Shown piece by piece: positions 21,799-30,006 of a stretch of 33,747 bases of DNA (position 1 is its first letter; every line of letters starts with the position of its first letter). The position numbers and the translations under genes are program-made. Location of the stretch: contig BRYA01001477.1 in NCBI GenBank assembly GCA_030267965.1, positions 1 through 33,747 of the forward strand, given 5' to 3'. The notes below the pieces were generated by a model. The model was not told the DNA's origin, did no database searches, and saw only the letters and a list, made by a program, of their open reading frames with translations. This DNA is from Triparma columacea (taxonomy: Eukaryota > Sar > Bolidophyceae > Parmales > Triparmaceae).

Positions 21799-24700
21799 AT
21801 GTCCCCTTCCACCCCTAAAGCCTCCCCCCAAAGCTCCCCCTTAATAACCGCCTCCCTAACCCTCCTAAAGTTATACTTCCTCGCCGTCTTCCTCAAGAAG
21901 GCCTACACGATCCGTCTCCACGCCATAACAGAATACGGTTTAGTAATCCATGAGTTTGACCCTTGGTTCAACTTCCGTGCGACCGAGTATCTGGATGAGA
22001 ACGGATGGGAAAAGTTTAAATATTGGTTCGATTATAAGAGCTGGTACCCGTTGGGGAGACCGGTGGGAACGACGATTTATCCAGGACTTCAAATTACTAG
22101 TGTGTTTATCAAGGTGAGAACCTATTTTTTACAAATCAAAGGGAGAGGAAGGGGAGGGAGGGGGAAGGACAGATGTGAATAGAGGAGAGCAGACCAAGGA
22201 TTTGGGTATTTCGAACCCCAATTAAGACGTCGACATTGTCAAGATTTGTCAGAACTCTTAGTTGAAAACACCTTTCATCTCATCCCCCCCCCCCCCTACC
22301 CCTACCCCCCCCATCTCCTCCTCCCCAAATTCCAGGAGCTCCTCGCCGGAACCTCCTACGCTCTCTCCCTGAACGATGTATGTTGTTACGTCCCCGCATG
22401 GTTTGGTTCCCTCGCTTCCCTCCTCGTCGGTATCCTCTGTTACGAGGTGACTGGAAACCTCAGCTCAACCGTATTCGCGACCGCCATCATGGCGGTTGTA
22501 CCCGCGCATTTAATGCGCTCCATAGGTGGAGGTTACGACAACGAATCCATAGCTCTAACAGCCATGGTTCTAACATTCTACTTCTGGGTAACCTCCCTCC
22601 GTTCTACCAAGCTCTGCGTACCGATGGGTGTGTTGAGTGGGCTTGCTTACGTGTACATGGTTGCGGCTTGGGGGGGGTATGTATTCGTGCTCAACATGGT
22701 AGGCGTCCACGCGGCCGCGCTGGTGCTGGCGGGGAGGTACACCAGGAAACTGCATGTCGCGTATTCACTTTTCTATGTGATTGGGACTGCGGGAGCGATT
22801 CAGGTACCGGTGGTGGGGTGGACGCCGCTGAAGAGCTTGGAACAACTTGGACCTGCGGCGGTGTTTTTGGGGATCCAGGTTGTTGGGGTGGGGGAGGTTC
22901 TTGTTAAGAAGATTAAGGAGGGGAAGGAGAAATGGAGAGCTAGAGCTAAGATCTATGCGGCGAGCGCGGTTTTGGGACTGGTGAGTGAGATTGCATATAT
23001 ATTTATATAGGGAAAGTGTTTACTGACTCATATCATCATATCATTCCCCCCCCACTCCCCCCCCCCCACCCCCCCACCCCTAGGCTGTGATTGTGTTAGT
23101 CCTCCCCTCCGGTTACTTTGGCCCTCTCTCCTCCCGCGTCCGCGGTCTCTTCGTCCAGCACACCCGCACCGGTAACCCCCTCGTCGACTCCGTCGCCGAG
23201 CACCAGCCCGCCTCCCAGCAGGCGTACTACCAGTACCTCAACATAATCTGCAACGTCGCCCCCATCGGCTTCATCATGGTCCTCTTCAACATCACGGACC
23301 AGAGCGCCTTCCTACTCCTCTACGCCATGGTCACGTACTTCTTCTCGGCAAAGATGGTACGCCTCATCATCCTCACGGGACCAATCGCGGCCATCCTAGG
23401 AGGCTACTTTGTCGGCTCCATGTTCGACTGGTCAGTGGCACAGCTAATCACCGGGCCGCTATCCTCAAGGACCGACGCTGACACAAAGCAGTCTGACGAC
23501 AAGAAGGGCATCAGCGGGAGCGCCAAGAAGTCCAAGAAGTCCAAGTCAACTGCGAACTCCAACCTCCTACCCTCCGAGCTCAACGAGCTCAAGGCAGCAT
23601 TCGACGATAGGTACCAGTCAGTCGAAGGTCAGTTCATCAGGAAGATCACCGCCCTATTGTTCGGGTTCGCTCTCTTCACATACGGGAAAGGTTTCGGTGA
23701 CTACTGCGACAAGATGGCCGTCGCCCTAAGCAACCCAAGCATAATGTTCAAGGCCCAACTAAGGTCCGGACAAACCATCATCATAGACGACTACAGAGAG
23801 GCCTACTGGTGGCTCCGCGACCACACCCCCGAGGACTCAAGGGTCATGGCATGGTGGGACTACGGGTACCAAATCACGGGCATCGCGAACAGGACGACCA
23901 TCGCGGACGGGAACACTTGGAACCATGAACATATCGCACTGCTAGGAAGGACGTTGACGGCGCCGGAAAAGGAGGGACATAGAGCGGCGAGACACCTGGC
24001 GGACTATGTTCTTATCTGGGCGGGAGGGGGGGGAGACGATTTGGCAAAGAGGTGAGGGGAGAGAAAAATATAGTGGAAAATAAACATCTCATATCTAACC
24101 CCCCCCACCCCCCACCCACCCACCCACTCTTTCAGTCCCCACATGGCCCGTATCGCGAATTCCGTCTATCGCGATGTCTGTCCCGGAGATCCAACCTGCC
24201 GTCAGTTTGGTTTCATGGACAAGTACGGTACCCCGACCCCTATGATGGAGGCCAGCCTATTGTATAAGCTCCACGGACACAACCAGAAACAAGGTGTTAG
24301 CGTTGACAGTAACAGATTCAGGGAGGTCTTTACTAGCAAATACGGAAAGGGTGAGTTGTAGGGTGGGGAGGAGACTAAGGGGAAGGAATGGGAGGAAGGG
24401 GAAGAACGACCTGAAGCGCAAGACTAACCCCCCCCCCTTCCCCACCCCACAGTCCGCATCTTCAAGGTCCTCGGCGTCTCCGAGGAGTCCAAGGCCTGGG
24501 TCGCTAACCCTGAGAACAGGCACTGCGACGTCCCCGGAGGTTGGTTCTGCAGGGGTGTCTACCCCCCCGCCCTCGAGTCAGTCCTCAAGAACAAGAAGGA
24601 CTTCGCCCAGCTTGAGGACTTCAACGCCAAGAGGGACGAGGCCGACTCCGAGGCTTACCAGAAGGCCTACATGGAGAACATGAGGGACCCGAAGAAGGCA

Positions 24701-25129
24701 GCTGCAGAGGCAGCAAAGGAGGCAGCCAAGGCAGAGAAGAAGAAGGGCAAGAAGAGCAAGAAGAAGAAGAAGGAGGGGGGGGGCGTAAGCGACGATTCTT
24801 ACGATGACGACGGTGCCTACCCCCCCGAGGCGTTCAAACCCCCGACCAAGAAGGAGCTCGAGGGTATCAGGGACTCCCTCTCTGACGTCTGGGAGAACAC
24901 CGAGACCACGACGAAGCTCTGGGAGCTCATCAACGCCGGGGACATCCCCGAGCTCACGGCGTGGTTCAACGCGGTCCCGAGCGCGCCTTATGCGAGGAGC
25001 GAGGACGGGAGGGGACCGATGTTCTGGGCGTTTGAGAGCAAGAATGAGGAGATTGTGAGACTACTTATGGAGAGAGGGGTCAGAACTACCGACAAGGATA
25101 AGGACGGGAAAACACCGAGGGACATGTGA
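21799..25129 (+). CDS. STT3: STT3 oligosaccharyltransferase catalytic subunit with ankyrin-like C-terminal extension
   Basis: Transfers the lipid-linked oligosaccharide to Asn in N-x-S/T sites in the ER lumen. Exons 21799-22113, 22336-22980, 23084-24051, 24136-24350 and 24453-25129 are in phase, 939 aa. Marks: first D-x-D-like motif E-F-D-P-W-F-N-F-R-A-T in exon 1; Y-V-P-A-W-F-G and G-G-Y-D-N-E-S in exon 2; the W-W-D-Y-G catalytic motif at 577-581, followed by N-R-T-T-I-A-D-G-N-T-W-N; and the D-D-L-A-K-S-P-H-M-A-R-I junction spanning exons 3 and 4. After the usual end come a Lys/Ala-rich segment, an acidic patch (D-D-S-Y-D-D-D) and about 75 residues (865-939) resembling two ankyrin-type units: E-L-I-N-A-G-D-I-P-E-L, then D-G-R-G-P-M-F-W-A-F-E-S-K-N-E-E-I-V-R-L-L and a D-K-D-G-K-T-P ending. 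All are in one uninterrupted exon. Enzyme identity is firm; the role of the tail is unknown. Confidence 0.95.
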
Positions 25130-26129
25130 AGGGGGGGAGGGAAGATTTAAGGGAGGGGGAGAGAAGGGTAGGCAAAGGGATGGGATATGGAAGGGGGGGG
25201 ATTCAAGTAAGTCAGAAGAAAAACTTGTTGACTTCCATAAAAACACATAATTTCGTTCTGGAGGAAGAAGCAAATGGAGAGCATACGGAGAAGAGGATAG
25301 TGAGATATACCCCGGGACAGGGACACTTTTTCAGATAGGCCATACAGTAAATTCGTAAAGGTAAAATTTCACCTTTTTTTGGGACGCTCCCCCTCTCCCA
25401 GTCTCTCCCTGTTAGGGTAAGCTACCTCCCTTTAACGTCATCTTGTCGTAAATGGACGACGCCTCGGTTGCTGTTACGTTTAGGTCCATTGGAGGGAGCA
25501 CTACATTGTCTATGGGAGGCGATAAAGTTGATGAAATATCCTTGGGTCATCGTCGCATTGCTGTCAAAGATTGTGCTATTTTAATGTGACAGGGTGGAAA
25601 AAAGAATTGTTCTACCACGTCTTCGGAGGAGACCGACGCAATAGAGAGCGATTGTAAAGGGAAAATGTCTCTTGTCCCGTCTATGGCCATCTATGTGCCC
25701 ACGTTCTTTTGCCTCTTGGATAAAACCGTCTCCCGCCAGAGTGACCAGGAAATACGCGCCCATCTCCTCTTTTTCGATTTTGGTAAAGCACTCTGGTTCT
25801 CATATCGTGTTCACATCGTCTACCAACCCCCCCAAAATCCAGGACAAATGTCGACAAAGGAAGGTGATGACGAACTGTCTATCCCCAAACATTATCTCCG
25901 AGCGAGAAAAAGATAAAGAAGTACCGCGAGCTCAGATCCAACCTTCCCCATGAGGGCTTTAAGTCCTCCGGCAAGCGATCTCCGGGTGGCCCATTTCATT
26001 CACTTATTGCATCCCAGATTCGCTTGAAGGATTCCTCGGATTCATTCCTTGGGGAATCTCCTTGCTTGATCAAAATCTCTTATGGGAATTGCTTTTGAAG
26101 CACGCGGTGAAGAGAAAAAAGAGATCGAG
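25130..26129. other. Intergenic region between STT3 and the PhoX-like gene
   Basis: 1 kb. A few G runs follow STT3. Short frames exist (25452-25589, 45 aa; 25665-25916) but show no domain, no splice-supported extension and no conserved motif I recognise. It is treated as non-coding, holding the STT3 3' region and the promoter of the next gene. Confidence 0.5.
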
Positions 26130-29100
26130 ATGTCCGAAGTCCATTATACTCCTAACCAGAAAAAGGTAAGTTAGGGTTTTAAAACGGACTTGAGAGGACA
26201 ATTCCTCACCCCTATCTTTCGATCGACATGATACCTATTTCTTTTTCTTCTTTAGCAGAATGGAGAGGCCGACAAAGTCGAGCCTCCCCCTGCCTCGGGC
26301 CTCACGGCGCTTCTATTCCTCCTCGCGGTCGGCCTCATCATCGGCCTAGTGGCGAAGCCTTCTGGAAGTACTGTGAATGTTGACTTGACGACGGGGGGGT
26401 CTCCTTCTGAATCTTCAGGAACCAGTGAATCTTCCACCAAGATCACGGTCGACGTTGACGTCGATGCCGACATCGGAGACGTTGCCACCGTCCCAAGCAC
26501 GGCCTTCAGCCTCAAACTTCCATGTAAGTTCAGCAAGATTCCAAATATGTTCCGTCAAGTTCCGTGTGATGAAACACTTTGCTAACCCCCCCCTCCCCCC
26601 CCCCGCCCTCTCCTGGCATTCAAGACGGAGCAGGTATGTGTTGTGAAGCGAGCATAGCGACGACGAGCGAAGCGAAACAATTCACAAGGTTCTAACACGT
26701 CGACGCAACCCTTCCCGCGACTCGCTTCACTCGTCGTAGGCATGTGGTCCAGGTTTTACCAAGACATTTACTCTAAACCTGCCGCCTCCACCGCGACTCT
26801 CGACATAAAGCCCATCGGCGGCACCTCCGCTCACATCTGTGAGGCGTCTGATGCCCTCGACAGGACCGACCTCATCGTCGACGGTCAGAGTGGAGATACC
26901 GATTACCCCTTCGGAACCATCAAGGTGAGATTGGAGTTCAGAAGATGCATAACCATCCCCGTATGATAACCTGCAACTTACCCCCTTCGTCTGCCGCTTT
27001 GCTCTCCCCCTCTTGTGTCTTTTGTCACATCGCTCGTCGCACAGCCCATCGCAACTGTTGGCGAGTACGACAGCGACGCCGAGCTCGTTGTTGGGGTCCC
27101 CGATGGCATGGGCGCCATCCTTTTGGACGACAACACCGTCCGCGTCATCGTCCAGTCCGAGTCCTACGGCCCTGTCGTTCGCTACGAGTCCTACCCTTGG
27201 TTCGTGAATGGCAAGAAAGCCTCCTTCACTGGATCCCATATCCAGTATGTCGACTACGACCGCACGATGCTCGCCGCTTTCCAGGACGAGGGAGCTCCTG
27301 CGACAGCCGAGAGCATGGTCAAGGGGTCCGGTGAGCTTGTCAAGCGCGCCTACAACCTCAAGGGCGAGCTTGTTCAGGCCCGTAACACCACTGTGGAGGC
27401 TGACGGAACTGTTGGAGCCACCAAGGTTGGAGGTAAGTGGGACAAAACGCCATCAATGTGATGGCAGCGATACTTTGCACGCGATCGTATTTCTGTACGA
27501 CTCGCTCCCCTCCCTTAACCACGGAACTAATTCTCCTCCCTCATTCCAAATCCAAACCTTTTTGCTATTCGCTCCATTCATCGCAGCCCACTTCTCCAAC
27601 ACCGACAAGGACGGAAACTGGGCGACAGGAACCTATCACTCTCACGGAGTCGTTCTTCCCACCTTCGCCGATTGGAACATGATGAGCCTGTGCTCTGCCC
27701 ACCTCGAAGAGAAGTTCCAGTGGGGTTCCGGAATCGGTGTGCAGGACGATTTGTACATGACAAACGAGGAGTGGATGAGGCTCCCCTCCGACCAGGACTC
27801 TTACGTCGGCCTTGCTGCCCATGCCGTCGACATCGAGAATCAGGCTATGTACGCCCTCGGCGTGTTCACCCAGGGAGGTTTCGAGAAGATCGTCGAGTTC
27901 AGCACCGAGCACGCCGACTACGTCGCCTTCTCTCCTTCCGGTTACAATGGAAATTTCGGCGCTACCAAATCCCTATTTGAGGCCAAGAGGAAGACCGAGT
28001 ACGGAACTCGTGACGACGGTAGCGACTACGTCTACCCCCAGGACATCGTCCCCGCCCGTGTGTACATCGGAAAGAAGGGATACGACGAAAGCGGAAACGT
28101 CTGCCACGACTTCCTCTGCCGCAACGGACTCAGATACGGAATGCTTTACGGTTTCGCCTCTGATGTTACTGCCGCCGACTGGGATTGGAGGGACACCTGG
28201 CACCAGAAACACTATCACGGCGACACAATGGCCGGGCGCTTCTACCCCCTCAAGTCCTGGAGTTGGGACGGAACTGTCAAGAACTTCGAGCACGACGGAA
28301 GCTGGGAGTTCCAAGACTACCCCAAGGGCACGGACGGTACCACGTACCAGTTCTGGACCGCTCTCGGACCCGATACTGCGGGTAAGAAGACTGAGCACAA
28401 CGCCCCCGCCTTCAACTCCAACCTGCCTTCCGCTTTCATCCAGACCTCGACCGCTGGGTACTTCGGAGAGTATTCCATCAACGGTGCCGCAGGTATCGCT
28501 GGGATCATCAACGCGCTTGCAGGCGGTGTTGATTTCCCTGCCTACATGGACGCCGAGTATTACCTTTACCAGGGAGAGACGGATGTTGATGGTATGATTG
28601 ATCTAGGCGGGAAGGGAATCCGCGCCGATTACAACGACCAGAGCGCCATGACCGACTCCTCCAAGACCCACACCACCTTCGAGGACATTGACGGCTTCGA
28701 GACCATCCAAGCGTCCGAGGGAGTCTACGCTGTCATTCAGGAGGACGGAGGAAACGTTTACGGAGAGAGGATGTTCATCACCAAGCTACACAAGGACACT
28801 TCCAAGCCCCTCGAATACAAGTTCATCGCCATGTCTGGTGGAAACCTCAACACGCGCATGATGGCTGGTGTTGGAGTCCCTGCTGGAGTCAACGTCGCAG
28901 CTGGGAACCACGAATTCTCTGGAGTTATTGACTTGACTGGTCTCCTCGCGAAGAACAACGACGGCACCTTCAAGGTCTCCAAGACCAGCAGCACCGGTGT
29001 CACCAAGCACACTGCTGCCGCCGCTGAGAGCATCAACGATCACCAGTTGGTTCTTGGACTCCAGGCCCACAACATGATAAGCGGCGTCATCCAGTACTTT

Positions 29101-29157
29101 GCTGCCGATCGTGGAGGGCAGTGGCTCAGCTACAGGCCCAAGCTCGACACTGCCTAA
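26130..29157 (+). CDS. Type II membrane-anchored PhoX/alkaline-phosphatase-like protein, 5 exons
   Basis: Exons 26130-26165, 26256-26523, 26740-26924, 27045-27432 and 27587-29157 are in phase, 815 aa; the second acceptor is a tandem tagcag, so 26259 is an alternative. The N-terminus is a short hydrophilic segment (27 aa), then one TM helix at 28-45 (L-T-A-L-L-F-L-L-A-V-G-L-I-I-G), then an Asp/Ser/Thr-rich stalk. This fits a type II anchor with the bulk outside. In the ectodomain, G-V-P-D-G-M-G-A-I-L-L-D-D-N-T-V-R resembles the D-G-x-G-A...D-x-x-T-V-R motif of PhoX/DUF839-type phosphatases. Further matches to that pattern are D-D-L-Y-M-T-N-E-E, A-V-D-I-E-N-Q-A-M-Y-A-L-G and A-R-V-Y-I-G-K-K-G. 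The likely activity is phosphate release from organic esters at the cell surface, but this rests on motif resemblance. It could be another beta-propeller hydrolase. Acidic residues are frequent, as in calcium-binding extracellular enzymes. Confidence 0.55.
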
Positions 29158-30006
29158 GCCAACCGCAGCCTAAGTCTCCGCGAGGCTACCGTCCGAAAAG
29201 GAAATCAACCTTAGTACGACGAGATTTTGGAGAGAGAGGGGGGGATGCGGAGAGAGAGGGGGGGATGAGGACGGAACAACATTTTACAGGAGTTAGCTAG
29301 CTCACACAACGCCTCCAGGAGCGGTTAAAGCCATCGAGTGTTTCGCATAAAAATTAGATACTTTTGTCTAGTGCCCCATAACCCTAACCCTACGACCCTG
29401 TCTAACGAAGCGTACAAGGACAGCAGGATGAAGTTCAAAGCAGTTGTTGTTCATACCTGGTAGAGCCTCAAGGAGAAAAAGGCAATTTTTGTTTGCTTCT
29501 CAAATCTGCGCTGTGAGCGAGAGAGAACCAGCAAAAGCAGGACATCTGTGCTAACGACTTTAAAAACTCTCGCGAGATACGTTTTGGGGGGCGCTATCCA
29601 GTTGCAAGTTAATATTTTTCTGCAGGAGGTACCGAAGGCTCGAAGTTGGGAGAACTTCTTGGGACACTTGGAGTAGTAGGGTGACGAAGCGGGTGGCGAG
29701 GAGGTAAGCGTGGCTGTCGGTTGGACGGAAGAGGGGGGTACGGGGTGCAGGAGGGCTCTTGAGGGTCACAAGAGGGGAAAGGGAACACACCTGGTGGGCC
29801 ACATCCTCCAGGTTGGTCTGCATCAGGCCCCAAGACCAGACCCTGAAATGCCCATGACAAGGACAAAATTGTCTAATTTTTAAATTCGTCCGTACGACAA
29901 TTTAACGTCACAGATCCATTACTCACACCAAATAACGCCGCCATGCCACAATCTTTTCGCACGTCCACCTTGTAACGCAGATTTTCAGCACCCCGTCGAG
30001 GTCATC
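29158..30006. other. Intergenic region before the START/XKR-like gene
   Basis: About 850 bp. It has a tandem [18 protein letters not shown] purine repeat (about 29230-29265), a short ccctaa-ccctaa string near 29385, and minus-strand frames at 29560-29866 with no recognised motif. It holds the promoter of the gene at 30007, but no defined element can be supported. The upstream sequence has no similarity to that of copies 1 and 2. Confidence 0.5.

Noticed and set aside
25452..25589. 45-codon + strand frame, faintly like a ubiquitin-like fold start
   Set aside because: Too short and without the motifs needed to assign a family; no splice-supported continuation.
29380..29400. ccctaaccctaa string resembling telomere repeats
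   Set aside because: Only two units, in ordinary intergenic DNA; expected by chance often enough.
29560..29866. Minus-strand frames with a possible gtgtgt donor
   Set aside because: Could be an exon fragment, but no partner exon, start or motif could be found.
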